Assembly (NCBI GenBank): GCA_010279815.1
Contig: QEOQ01000165.1
Span: 377,498 to 441,497, forward strand
Direction of reading: 5' to 3'
From: Brachionus plicatilis
Lineage: Eukaryota > Rotifera > Eurotatoria > Ploima > Brachionidae
DNA length: 64,000 nt
Part shown: piece after piece, positions 41,381-54,400 of the stretch
Layout: each line of letters opens with the position of its first letter
Position numbering within the stretch: position 1 is the stretch's first letter
Notes under the pieces: model-generated
Databases searched by the model: none
Seen by the model: only the letters and a program-made list of their open reading frames with translations
What the model was told of the DNA's origin: nothing
Made by a program: the position numbers and the translations under genes

Positions 41381-41946
41381 TAATTCAAATTGTTAGAATG
41401 CCTCAGAAAATTTAAAAATTAAATAAGATCTTTGATTAAACTCACTAGATCCTTGCTTGGACTAGGGAAGATTAAGAAAAAAAATTGTAGTCAGTGTGAC
41501 GGTGACCTCTCACACATACTTTTCATAAAATTTTGAAAATTTTGCTTTGGTGATAACGACGAAATCACCGTTTGCTTGGAAGAGACTTGGATATTTTTGC
41601 AAGCTTGAAAAATTATTTTAAAAAAGAAATTAAAATAAATTAGTGTAAGTTTTTTCTAATTTTTATAAATCATGTTCTATAAACAACGTCCTTTGTAAAA
41701 CCAATTTAAAATAAGTTGAATTTTTAGCATTATTTGTGATCACAATTTTACAATTTTCTGAATAACTATATTGGTATATTGGCTACTGGTCAAATCACTT
41801 AAATTCAGGCATCTAATAATTTCGATATTAGTAAAACTTGATTAAAATATTTTTTCTTTTTAACCTTTTTATCCATTTTTTACTAAAATCATAAAGATTT
41901 TACGAAAATTTAATTATTTTTTTAAACAAGTCGCGAAGTTGACTTC
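41381..41946. other. Gene-free AT-rich stretch
   Basis: No ORF, repeat arm or regulatory element was recognised. Confidence 0.4.
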
Positions 41947-42148
41947 GTCCTCTCCACCTCCCCTGCTCTATTTTTACTTGATTTTAGATAAGCGTCGATT
42001 TTTTATTATAACTTTTTTATTTTGCAGCTAGTACAGAGAGTACTTAAGGAATATAAGTATTATTCTTTCCATTGTATGTTTTTTTGCTATCGTAAAATCA
42101 ACACATAAAATATGTCGTTTCGTTCCCGTAATGGGTCTATAGACTAAG
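41947..42148 (+). repeat. Dispersed 200-bp repeat, copy 2
   Basis: Same order of conserved blocks as 6430-6631, in the same orientation: cacctcccctgct, gcagctagtac, ttttgctatcgtaaaat, cgttcccgtaatgggtctat, agactaag. Confidence 0.6.
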
Positions 42149-42443
42149 TGTTAGTGATATAATTTAAATATACCAAAATAAATAAAAATAACAATATAAT
42201 ATCGTTAACAGTAAATAAACGTTAATGAAAAAGAAACTGAAAGCGCTAAAAAAAAAAGGTTTTTATATTTTATTAATTATTAAGCTTTGTTCAATAAAAA
42301 GTTCACATTAATTTTCGTAAATTCACTATTTTTTAATGTTTAAAATTAAAAATAAAGATTAGGAAAAATAAAAAAAAATGAGATAAAAAATGATGAAGAA
42401 TGAGCGCGAACTAAAGTTACATCTGGTAAACGAAGAAGCATTG

Positions 42444-42776
42444 GGCATTGTGAATTTTTGAACAAAGAACAAAAACAAAAATTTTTAAATGAAATATTTT
42501 TTTTACAATGAGTATAAAAATTGTTCTGCAAAATACATCAGCTGATTCAAACTTTGTACCGTTATAACTCAACACAATAACTCTGCAACTTTATTTTAAT
42601 GATTTTTTAATACATCAAGTGCTTTGCAAATTTGCTAAGTTCTTGTAGAGTTAATATGGGTGGTGCAAAGTTTGTATCAGCTTATACATTTAGCAGATCA
42701 ATTGTTAAGCTAATAATAAAAAAGATATTTAATTTTAAAATTTTTGTTTTTGTTTTGTTCCAAAATTCACAATATC
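42444..42776. mobile_element. MITE of the GGCATTGTGAATTT family, second copy
   Basis: The ends GGCATTGTGAATTTT and AAATTCACAATATC are flanked by GAAGCATTG (42435-42443) and GAAGCATTT (42777-42785), a 9-bp duplication with one mismatch. The subterminal gttctgcaaaat and tgtatcagct blocks resemble the 31995 copy. Confidence 0.8.
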
Positions 42777-42789
42777 GAAGCATTTGAGG

Positions 42790-43943
42790 TGTCATCTTCA
42801 AAGTTCTGCCGTCGTCAATCTGATCACCAATACTAATTTGAACATTTCGTAAAAATAAATAATTGTTTTTTTTTTATTTTTATGTTTCTATTCTCCTTTT
42901 TTGAAATAATAATATTTAAGTTTATGTTTTATTTTACTTTTTTTAAGTAGATATCTGCTTTAATACTATGTTGTTATTTTGTCCTTTAAAAAAGTCATGA
43001 ACCTTAATTTTAAATTATTAATTTATTTAATAATAATTAATTTTTTTTTCTACTGTTAAATGATACAAATTTTTGCGCAAATAATAATTCTTTTTATTCT
43101 AAAAATTATTTTTTCTTTTCTAATGAAGGTAGGACTGTTGATATGTCTCTCCAATACTATTTCAAATTAAATGTCTAGCAAAGCTTATCTTTTAACATGG
43201 CGAACATATTTGTCATATACAACCATGTTAAAATTTTAATATGTAATAATAGTAAATTATTTATAAATTATATTAATTAGTTTAGTTAAAAAATTAACTT
43301 TATTCACCTAAATGTAAGTTGACTTGTAGATATTTTTAATGTGCTGTTTTTTAATATCCACTCTCCATTATCTAGTAAAGATGTTTCAACAACAATCTCA
43401 AGCTAATATCCCACCTTTAATTCTCATAAAATGTAGAGACATGTTCTAAAGGGTTATAAAAATAAAAATTCATAAAAATTAAGTTAAATTTCAATTAAAT
43501 TTTTTTATTTTATTTATTTATTGGATTTGGCTTATTTCATCCAAGTCTTTATAGAAGTAAATGTACTTCTTTATAGACAGCATTTTAGAAGTAAAAAATA
43601 AAATCAAATTAATAAATTTAAGTTTAACAAATTTGAAATGAAGTAATTTTGAACAAAAAAACTAAAGAAAAAATAGGACAAAAAATTAGATAGTATCTAA
43701 ATAAATATATAAGTGAAATGTTAATTAATTTTTTTTTTTTTTCAAATCAACAAAATTATTGTTTATTTTTTCGTTTTTCAATTGAAATAAACATAAGAAT
43801 AACGCAACACAAAATGAGACAAAATGCTGACATCCCTTTTTGCTAAAAAATTAAATTCCATTCAAATTCACTTTCTGCAAAAAGCTTTCAATTTATTTTT
43901 TTTGTGCTTTATTGATTTGCCATTTTGCATTGACTAATATTAG
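42790..43943. other. Gene-free AT-rich region
   Basis: Long A/T runs; no ORF over 60 codons with recognisable content. Confidence 0.4.
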
Positions 43944-44640
43944 ACTGATACATTTTTTTATGTAAATTTAAATTATACTACTTAATGTTTATACTTTGAT
44001 TAACTTTAAAAAAATTTTACAAAATATCGGTTTAAAACATTTATTTTATTTAACGTAATTTTTGAATGAATTTTCAATTTCAAGGTAAATCAACAGGCTA
44101 GTGATCTTGTCATAAAAGACCGACTAACACTTTTTTTATTTTATTTTAAAATCTTTTAAAAATTAAATAAAATATTGGTTATAAAATCATCTGAAAAGTA
44201 ATAGTCTGTAAATATCAAATTAATATTATTGAATGCTTGAATGTTGCAAACTTTAACATTGATCTCTTGGTCACAATGCTATTCATCAGTCTTGTATTAA
44301 AAAGTCCAAATGTTTTTTTTCACCATTTGCTTTTTTTGATGCTGGTTCAATCAGGCTCTCACTATTCCTTAAATTGTATTTCAAATTTCTTGAGTCATTT
44401 TTCTTCAATTTCCATCTTAAATTATCCGGTGAATTAAGTAAAAAAATTAATTTTAAAAGCAAAAGTCAACATTCTTTCCGGTGTTCTATGCTAAAATGCA
44501 TAAAGTCCGATACATCTTTTTTATGTAAATTTAAGTGATCAGCTTAGTGTTTATACCCTGATTAATTTAAAAAAAATTTATAAAATTTCGGTTTAAAACC
44601 TATTTTTTATATTTAGAATTTTAATTTTTACAATTAGAAT
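43944..44640 (-). mobile_element. LINE A 3' fragment flanked by about 135-bp direct repeats
   Basis: The LINE part is about 44083-44504 (minus strand): the 3' end aaggtaaatcaacaggctag abuts the left repeat, and the 5' truncation at tgctaaaatgcataaag abuts the right repeat. The repeats are 43944-44082 and about 44505-44640, sharing gatacat.ttttttatgtaaattta, tgtttata, tttcggtttaaaac in the same order at roughly 75-80% identity. They are best read as target-site duplications. Confidence 0.65.
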
Positions 44641-45288
44641 TTTTACATGTTAAGATTAAACAAAGAAGATTAATTTTGATTGAGTTTGCAATTATTTTTA
44701 TGACAAAAAAAAAATTTTTTTAAGAAATGAAGGGTGCAACATGGTTTAGTATAAATCGATAATAATAATTTTAGATGATAAGTTAAAATTGTTTTTCCTT
44801 GAATATTTTTCAAACTAGAATATTTTCAATTATAATTTTTTTAACTTTTTGCAAGCCACTTGTCTAATGTTGCTTCAAATTTTTTTAAAATGTCTGATTT
44901 TATAATTATGCTTGGTAGGCTCAAAATTGTCGCTTTGTTTGAGAAAAAAACCATTCAGGCGCTGACTTAGGCGTGAAGGTCGTTTATTTGGAGCTGGGGG
45001 GTTCATTCCAATTCGATCGCTTCAATTCAGAAAAACTTGAATAACTTTTTCACTATATGGAATAATTTAGTTATGTGAAATATTTAAGAAACTTTTCTTG
45101 ATCCGAAAATATGCAAAGTAATTGCACAGTTGATTAGAATACATTCTAATGGCGTGCAAAATGCAGAAAATTGCAGAGTATTATGCAGACTTATGTTACT
45201 GCATCAAGCAAATTTTCTTAAAATTAGGCATTTTACACAATTAAATTATCTCTTTTAGTAAAAAAGTTTTTCTTAATTGAAATAAACT
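44641..45288. other. Gene-free AT-rich region
   Basis: No supported feature. Confidence 0.4.
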
Positions 45289-45500
45289 TCACAGCCTCCA
45301 TGAAAGTATACCAAGCGAATTTCTGAATATAGGCTTTTGGTGAAGGTTTACTTTTTCAAGAGCGTTAACAATTTTATACATTCGGATCAAAACTCCTTTT
45401 TTCCTTCTACAGTACAATTTAAAACTAACTTGTACCTTTCCTCGACTCTTCCTCAATTCTTCCTCGACTATTCCTCGACTCTTTCTTTTCTTCAACTCTT
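45289..45500 (-). pseudogene. LINE B C-terminal fragment
   Basis: The minus strand reads YCRRKKGVLIRMYKIVNALEKV, then FRNSLGI, a decayed form of the LINE end RRxRGDLIxxYKILN. The Glu/Lys/Arg-rich N-part of this ORF is the gagga minisatellite read in frame. Confidence 0.5.
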
Positions 45501-45529
45501 CCTAAAGGAAAAGTGGGGAAAGAAAAAGT

Positions 45530-45625
45530 TGAGGAAGAGCCTAGGGAAGAAGTGAGGAAGAAGTGAGGAAGAAGTGAGGAAGAAGTGAGGAAGAAGTGAG
45601 GAAGAAGTGAGGAAGAGGAAAGGAA
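45530..45625 (+). repeat. 12-bp minisatellite, gaagaagtgagg
   Basis: About six near-perfect units at 45546-45615 with flanking degenerate gaggaag copies. On the left, 45430-45500 contains the complementary cctcgactcttcct pattern, so the array is locally inverted. Confidence 0.85.
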
Positions 45626-46005
45626 GAGTGATTTAGAAGAGTGAATTTTAATGATTTAGACTTGAACTAATAATATAATATGTCCCTTCCTTTAATGGGG
45701 AGGCGCTCATCTCCTTTTCCTGTACCTTTTAGAGCAACGGCTCCGACCTGACACATAGGTAACTGCATCGAATTAGTCATCTACACCACTTTCTTCCGGC
45801 TCAGACTTGAACTAAAGCGACAAAGTAACTATCAGGAACGGCAATCCATCAGTCTGGATCACAGTAATATGATTTTTTGCCGTTCCAGGTAGCTATAGTA
45901 GCGGCCTACTAAATAAGAACCCAAAAAAAAGTACCATTTAAAAAAAAAAAAAGCTTTGGTCCAGACTTTATTAAAAAAAAATTTAATCCAAAGTTTTGAC
46001 TTGAC

Positions 46006-46200
46006 TTGAATCAAATAAAATTTAAAGCCAAGGTCCAGACGTACATGCTTCTAGTTTTTACAATTTTATACATTTGGATCAGATCTCCTATTTACCTTCT
46101 AGTTTCTAGTGAAGTGAGGCTCATTTTAATCAAGCGTTCTGTAAAGTACATCCTTTTAGTAGAACCATTTTTTGTTTTAACAATTTCAGCATCAAAATAA
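46006..46200 (-). pseudogene. LINE B remnant
   Basis: The minus strand around 46060-46110 reads NRRSDPNVYN after one stop, echoing the RRGDLIQMYK block of family B at 55.1 kb and 45.4 kb. Only traces remain. Confidence 0.3.
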
Positions 46201-46448
46201 CTAAAAATTGCGTTAATTAATGCAGAGCTTTAATCTGCTAGAATAAACAAAAAAAATGGAATGAACTAAAATTCACAATGTTGGCTCATGTGACCACCAC
46301 TTTAGCCTTAACCATTTAGAAAAAAAAAATTTGCAAAAATTCTTTACTTTTAGATTTAACTCGGGACTTAACGCTTTAGATTAACTTTAACAAAAAAAAA
46401 ATTATTTTTTCAACAAAATTAAACAAAATAAAATTTTTTATTTAATAG

Positions 46449-48461
46449 AAGACAAATCGGCTTACAAGCTAGCCGAGAGTGTAGAAATGACTGGGCACAC
46501 GGCTTACGAGTCGACTGTGAGACCATTGAATGTGATCTATGATTCAGTGATAAGCGAGCCGGAGATAGCCCGGGAGAGCAAGATCACGCCAAGTGTGTCG
46601 GAAGGCACGCCGATAGTGGCCAACGTGCTAGTTCAAAAGTACGAGCGAGAGCTCAAGGAGAGAGAGTTGAGAGAGCAGGAGGAGCGCGACAGAGAGCAGA
46701 GAGAGCGAGAGGCCAAAGAGAGACTGGATTTCGAGCACAAGATGAGAGAACAGCGCGAACAAGAAATCAGAGAGCAGAGGCAACGAGAAGAACGAGAGGC
46801 CAGAGAGAGACTCGAGTTCGAGGAGAAGATGAGAGAACAAAGAGAAGTGGAGGAGAGGCGAGAACGAGAGGCCGAGCAAAAGATGAGAGAGCAGAGGCAA
46901 CGAGAGCTGCAAGAGAGAGAGGAGTTCGAGCGCAAGCTCAAAGAACAAGAGGAACGGGAAAGAGTGGAACGCATCGAGAGAGAAAAAGAGCTGCGTGTGA
47001 AAGAGGAGCGCGAAAAAGAGCAACGCGATAGAGAGCGCGAAATGGCCAGACTGGAGTTCGAGAGGAAAATTCGCGAAAAAAGAGAGCGCGAAGAACGCGA
47101 CGCCTCCGAGGCTCAAGCTGCTCTGGCTGCGCTCACAACAATAATTGTAACCGACAATCAAGAGTCCTCGTCCAACAAAAAACTGCTCCAAGTACAAGAC
47201 GAAATAGTGACAACAACATTGACCACAAATCAAGTGTACCACATTCAAACAGAGGACAATCAAGAGTCCATAAATCAAGTGACCCTGGAGCCGAACAACG
47301 AAATGATTGTCACAGACTATCATGCCACGTATGTACAAGAAGACGATCAGCTCCAGTACGACTCGGCTAGTCAATTATCAGACGAAGAAGAACAACGCAG
47401 ACAACTAGCAGGTAACTACACTAACTCATTAATATATAACGTTAGCAATGAGACGCCAGCAGATAAAGACAAAAGCGATGACTCGTTTACTTTGTCATCG
47501 CACAAAGCTAAGCCGTTGAGCGACGATTTGTTGCATTTGATTGACGCGAGTAGCGACCAGAGCGGCTCCAGCGACCATGTCTACTTTAAGCGAAAATCCT
47601 ATTTGTTTGAAAAAGAAGGAGAGCCGACCGAGCCCGGCTATAAGCAGCCGAGTTTGGCTCAGATAATACAAAGCTTAAATAGGGGCCTTGACTTGAGCTT
47701 GAGTGAGTCCAGCGAGGCGAACTCGATGCAGGAGAGCTACGCGCCGCCATTCTCTATAGGCATTCGCTTGAGACAAAAGCACAGTCCACTTGAAATAGGC
47801 GATCACGTGATCAGCCATGTGGAGCCGGCCGGCCTGGCCGACAAAGCCGGCGTGAAAAAGAACAGCCGACTTGTGAGCATTAACGACACGTCTTGTGACG
47901 ACAAGACTCACGAGTTTGTTGTTTTTTTTCTCAACTATGTGCTCAGGAAAAATTCGTGCACCAAAATTGTTCTTGGTGTCGAAGAGCCAGTTAGGTTAGA
48001 GCAGATAGCTAGCAAGGAGCAGGTGAATTATATAACAGAGGCGTATCGCATTGAGAACGCCAATCTAAGAGCCATAGTTAGGAATATTTTGACCGGCGAG
48101 GAGTTTACGCCGGTCGGCCACGGCCCGCTTGAGAACGTGAAGCAAGTGGCCCGCGAGGCCAAGCAAGTGGCGTCCAGCGACGCTGAGTACCATGAACTGG
48201 AGAGGATGGTGTCGCGGCCGGAGGCGGCGGCGGCAGCGGACTCGTCCGGCATCGAGAACCTCAAGTCTATCATCAGGCAAATTAAGTTTGACTTTGAACA
48301 GCATGTGGAGCCTGATGACGAGCTCGAGACGCCCATTCACATTGACACTCTTCAGCTCAAACAATCGGCCAACGGTCTCCATAATCTTAAAACTATTCTG
48401 CAGCAAGCTATTGACAGAAATGATTTTTATCTTAATAGTTCACAATTTCTACTCCTAAGAG
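46449..48461 (+). CDS. PDZ scaffold exon 1 seen: coiled coil and PDZ1
   Basis: The acceptor tttaatag at 46441-46448 leaves a split codon, so translation starts upstream unless the ATG at 46487 is used. From the ATG, residues about 50-225 are an R/E/Q heptad-rich helix (ERELKERELREQEERDREQR and similar), likely a long single helix or coiled coil. PDZ1 is at about residues 420-510 (FSIGIRLRQ, GLADKAGVKKNSRLVSIND). The donor is GTATTC; without splicing the frame would stop at 48475. Confidence 0.85.
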
Positions 48462-51400
48462 GTATTCTAAAATAGAATAAGTTCTATCAGTTGGCTAACA
48501 AATCTTTTTCTTCTTCTTTTTTTTTTTTTTTTTTGTTAATGACTCCTATCGTAGATTAAACATCATTTTTGCTCTTGGTTAACTTAACTCTAAAAATAAT
48601 TGCTTAAGTCTCTTGAATTGATTTTTGACTGAACAAATTATTAATAACCTGTTCTTTTTTTGAATATCGTAAAAATGGCAAATATGGTTAATTGATTAAT
48701 TGAGAGAAAGAAAAAATGAGTTTTTTGGTACAAAATTTATTGGTTGTTTAGAATGAAAAAAAAATTTTTTTTTTATCAACAAAAAAGTCTTTATTTATTT
48801 AAAAAATTGATTTAATCTAAATCTTAAAAACTATTTAAAAAAGTTTCATCATTCCACTCTATTTACGTAGTCTTAAGCTAGCACAGACTTATTTTTAAGT
48901 CACAGTTTGAGTCATGGTCACCAAAAAAATATTTTGCCTAAATTTTTTCCATGCGATCATAATCGCGGTCGCATTAATATTTTGCCGTTCCATGTATATT
49001 TTATGGCGGCCACGTGAATATTTTGCCGTTCCAGGCAGTTATTATTATGGCCACATTAATATTCTACCGTTCCATGTATATTTTATGGCGGCCACGTAAA
49101 TATTTTGCCGTTCCAGGCAGTTATTATTATGGCCACATTAAAATTATGCCGTTCCAGGCATTTTTCATAGTGGTCACATTAATATTCTACCGTTCCATGT
49201 ATATTTTATGGCGGCCACGTAAATATTTTGCCGTTCCAGGCAGTTATTGTGCCGGCTACCTGAATATTTGATCGACTGGAAGGGTAAAAAAAATAAAATT
49301 TAGAATTGATCATTGACTTGACTTAAGATTTTTGACTTAAAAACAACTCTGATTTACTGAATAAAGAGCGACGAGATAATTAAGAAAAGTAAAATAAAAT
49401 AGTAATTCTAGATAATAAAAAAAGTGGCTGAAGTTTAACAAAATATAATTTTTGTGCTATTTAAATAGAAATATATTCAAGTTTATCACTTTTTTTTTAA
49501 TTAAAATCCTTAGTTAAATTCTTCTTCATTTTAAGGTCAATATTCATAGACAATTAACCCCCAAATAAGTTTAAATAAAATTTATTAATGTTATATTTTA
49601 CTTTAAAAATGATTCAGGCATATCTTTTATTTTTTATTTATTCAAGGTTAATCAACAGGCTAGTGCCCATGCCTCATGAGACTGATAAACACTTCATTTA
49701 TTTAATTAATTATTTAAAAAAAAAAATACATATATTAAAAATATAAAAAAAAAATTTATAAAAATTGAATAGAATTATTGATTTAATAGTTATTTGAAAA
49801 AATTTAACAATAAGCTATTTAAGTTAAATAATTCAAATTTAGAAACAAAATCTGTGTAAATTAAATTGTGATAAACTAACGAAATTATTATTTAAGCGCG
49901 AAAATAAAATTTTAAAATTCTTATTTGATGCTAAAAATCAAAAGTTAAAAATATTTAATAAAAGAAAAAAAAATTAGATAGAATCAATATATTTTTTTTT
50001 TCAGATTTTTTCAAATTTTCCATCAACTAATAATCACTAGAAAAAATTCAAAAAATACCAAAATTCAAAAATTTAAAAATTCAAAAAAAAAAAACTCATT
50101 TTGACAAAATACTTAATCCGTCATTTGATCCAATTTTGCTATTTATATGATCATAGACCTTTTTTTTTAGTCTAGTATAGACTTAAAATAAAAAATCTAA
50201 AAAAAAATTTATTCAATAGAGTTCGAGCGTCAACAAGAAGTAATGAACGAACTAGTTGGCTGCATTAAACATCCAAAAATGCAGAGCAGTCTTGAAACAC
50301 GGCGCGTATACAACCGGGAGTCATTTTTCGGCTATGGAATGTCCTTTCACCAAGAGCCAATATCGCCCTCATTGCCACAGCACAAGCTCGTCTATCCGAG
50401 GATCGAGATAGAGCCCGACTCGCCAAGCGTTGATGCAGGTCTTGAGACAAATCAGCGCGTAGTTGCCGTAAACAACAAATATGTAAATGAAAAATTTTAC
50501 ACACTGGACGATGTTGCACAAGAAATCGAGGAAAGCTACTACGACAAACACTACACTGATATTACTGTCATGAGCGCTGACCTATGGTCCAAGCTAATCA
50601 ACAGCCCAATTCACATCAGCGAAATAGTTAGAGTTAGTCCAGAAACAGTGGAAGCGGTGGAGAAACCAATTGTGGAGACGATTGCCGATGACCAGGCCGA
50701 GACCACTAAGGTTAGATTGATTAAACTAGAGAGAACCTATGGTGATAAACAATTTGGCTTTGACTGCAAGACCCTCAAGCCTGAAATGAGATATGTGGCT
50801 AGTAATGTTCAGCCGAATCTTCCGGCCCACAGAGCTGGTCTAAGAAACAACGACAACATTTTGGAAGTAAATGGCGAACCAATACACATGTTGGAACATG
50901 AAAAAGTTATCAAAAAAATCAAGTCCAAAGACGACCAAGTTGATTTGCTAGTGGTGTCTGACGTCAATGAATATTATAGAATAGTGAACTCGACTAAAAA
51001 GGAAGAGGTTGTGTCTGCTGAATCACCAAAGTCTTCACATGCCGAGGTCAACATTGATTTAAGAGTTCCGAACTATGTTCGCTACTATGAGGTTAAAAGA
51101 GACCCTAGTTACAAAGGACTGGGCATCAGCTTGACTCCTAGCGGGGTCATTAGTTCCATTGAGGCCAGTTCACCTGCGTTCAAAGCTGGTCTTAAAAAAG
51201 ACCAACGTTTTGTTGAAATTGATGGTGTTAATGTGAAAAATAAAACAAATCAGGATATTTCAAAGTTAATACAAGGTAAGGACAGCTTAGTGATTGGTGT
51301 TGTTGATGTGGATGAAGAGGTTGAAGAGGCTGAAAAAGAAAAAGAGTACAGCTCTGCATCCAATCTACCATCTGAAGTTATCATAGGCTCGATTTCATCC

Positions 51401-54400
51401 AAAACTGGAAAAAAGATACAAGGTATTTTTTTTTTTTTGTTTTTGTTTTTTTTTATTTTTTATTTTAGATTTCATTAAAAATTCATAAGATAATTTAACA
51501 CTCAAAGACAATTGAATTAATTTTTTTTTTCCAAAGACTTTATTTGCTTTATGCAAATTTTAATTTTAGATCTGGATTTTTTTTAGTCCACAAATATATC
51601 TAAAAATTTAATTTGACAAAATTTGATCAGTTTAAAAAAAAATAATCTTTTACAAAAAACCGACTTGGTATTTATTAAAATAAAGAATATTCGAAACATT
51701 TTTTAATATTTTAATTATTAATTCAAATATAAAATGGTTTTAGGGAAATTTTTGTGTGCTCCAAAATAACAAAAATAGCGGGTTTTAAATTGAATTAAAA
51801 TAATAAAATACTTTTTTGTTATTTAATTATTGAAGCGCTCAAAAAAATTCTCTTCAAAATTTTCTATTTGAGTTTAATATGAAAAAAATATTTTAAATAA
51901 AAAAAAATTAAGATTTAAAAGTTAAAAAATGATCAGTATTTAGGATACAAAAAAGATATGTACATCAAATTAATTTGAAATGCAAAGAAAACATTTAAAA
52001 ACAGCATAATTTGTTTGATTATTTTACTTATTTGTTAGAGCATGTAGCGTAAGGTTCTAATAACATTGAATCAATTGATTACAAAATACTAATAGTATCA
52101 TATGTGGTATTGTTAAGTTCAAATACAAATTGTACAAAAAATTACGAATTTTCGTTCAATTTTTATTTGAAATTGACAACACCTCACATATTTATTTTTG
52201 ACATAAATTAACTAAATACATTTTAATTGATTATTAATTATTTTTAAACTATAAAAGCAGAAGACGAGCAAATAGATATTTTTTTTCTTTATTATTATTT
52301 CTTCTATATATGATTTGAAAAAAATTCCCTCTTTAAGATACAATGAATTAAGACTTTTTAAAATTAATAATAAATTAATTAAATGCTTCTTTTTTATTTA
52401 TTTTTTCCGGTTTTCCTAAAAATTTCTATTTTTTTTTAAACTTTTTGAGTTAAATTTAGTTGAATTTAATTTATGGCGGAATCAAAAAATTTATTTTTAT
52501 TTTATTTATCTAAAAATATTTGGATGTTCAGATGTTCAACTTCAGGCTGAGTTTAATGTGTATTTTTTTCCTTTCAGCCTAACGAATAAAAATTAAATTA
52601 TGAAAAAAATGAACAAATGTGTGAAATAAATTTTAAGGCAATTCCAGATTAAGTTACAATACTTAAGGATTAAAAATTTCATATTATAATAATTAAATGA
52701 CCAAATTTTTCGCTTAGTTGAGATTCAAAGAAGCAAAAAATTGTTACAGGTATAAACGTTCTAATAAAAACTTAAATTAAATTAGTTAAGCGAAAATCTG
52801 CAAATGTGCTCAACTTGCAACATGCTCATAAAAAAAAATAAATTTTTTGAAATTTAATTAAATTAGACATTTTTTTAACTTAAAAAAAAAATAAGAAAAA
52901 AATATTTTTTTAATTAAAATGGTGCAACAAAGTTTGTAGAACTTTTTTGTTGCAAAAAAATTAAAAAAAAAAAAAATTTCAATAGTTAATTGAGTGTTAA
53001 ATTAAATAAAAAATTTCATTAAAAAAAAAAAAATTAAAAAAACAACATCTAATGTTCAGGTTCAACAAATAAACTGACCGGTAGTCAATCGAATCTGTCT
53101 TTTTTAAAGACAAAATTCGGCAGTTGTTTAGGCTTAGGCGATGATCGCGCACCAAACTCAATTTCTCTAGGTATCCAATTTAAATCCATACTTGACTAAT
53201 ACTAGGCGCATGAAAAAAAAAAATAAAAAAATAAAAAAATAGATCAAAAAATTTACTAGAGCATGCATAGTCCATTGAGTGTAAATCAGCGCTCAATAAT
53301 CCATCCAACTAATCTTTGAACCATTTTCAGATCAATTGACAGGCTTCCGAGTCTGTACCTTGGTCAGACGACCGGACTTTGACGGCTACGGCTTTTCAAT
53401 GAAAGCCAACGAGTCCGGTCCCCACATGATATCAAGTGTTGAGTCGAATTCGCCTGCCGAACAATCTGGTCTGAGAGCCGACGATTTGATCCTGAAAGTT
53501 GGCGACCAAAGTGTGGTCGGCGAACGCTACACCAAAACTACAACACTCATTAAAAATGAATGTGAAAAAGGGCTTTTAAAGCTGGAAGTGGTCGATCCAC
53601 TGTCATGTCCAGCTGAGGTGAGAAACACCCCTCTGGTCCCGCCATCGGGCTTCTCCACCATCAGCTCGGCCTCCAAGCTGAACAAAAAATCTGACAGCAT
53701 CAAAAACTTGCGCGACATCACCAGTGAAATGATCGACAGCTCTTCGCCAGGTCGAAATCGAGCCACATCGGTCGACTCGGCCTCGGACCGAAAACGGCCC
53801 TATTCAATGACCGACCTGGACCGCATTCCGGCCAATTCAACAGTCAGATCAATCACTTCAATTGGCACCACTGCAACTGGCTACTCACAGTCCAACTTGG
53901 CAAATGTGTCGTCCAAATCAGTGGGCAATCTGTCCTCGATCCCTGCAGCTGAACTGCCCAAGTTCAAGCGATGCGTGGTCCAGCTGATTCCCGAGTATTC
54001 CGAGGGATTCGGCTTCACTCTCAACTCAAAACTCAAGCCCAAATACACCATATTTTCGGTGGATCCGGACTCGCCTGCCTACGCCGCCAATCTGCGTCCC
54101 ACTGACGTCATTGTTGAGATAAACAAAAAGAACATACGTCGCTTGAAATTCGACAAGGTGAAAGGCATGCTGTCCGAATCGAAGACAAATGGTCAAGTGG
54201 AAATTTTGGCAATTAGCAAAGAGGGATATTTGTTTTTCAAGAACAAGAAAAAGAAGTTTTCGTCCAGAAAATTGGTCACCATGGACAACACCGAGCTTCA
54301 TTCGACTTTGGACGGCATTCGGTCCAGAGCCTCTTCGGTCAACAACAACCGCGTCTCCTCAGATTACGGTAATTGTTTTTTTTTCTAGTCTAAAACTAGA

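Noticed and set aside
46628..47374. Long minus-strand leucine/serine-rich ORFs
   Set aside because: Mirror image of the Arg/Glu coiled-coil codons of the PDZ gene exon on the other strand.
48914..49271. Two ORFs of 61 and 85 residues over the 41-bp array
   Set aside because: Repetitive translation of the satellite; in-frame only because 41 x 3 is a multiple of 3 and no stop happens to occur.
48955..49275. CRISPR-like array
   Set aside because: Units are contiguous 41-bp satellite monomers with no variable spacers, in a eukaryotic intron.
49505..49960. Third long target duplication at the 49.6-kb LINE A end
   Set aside because: No right-hand match to the left flank was visible by eye; it may be deleted or beyond recognition.
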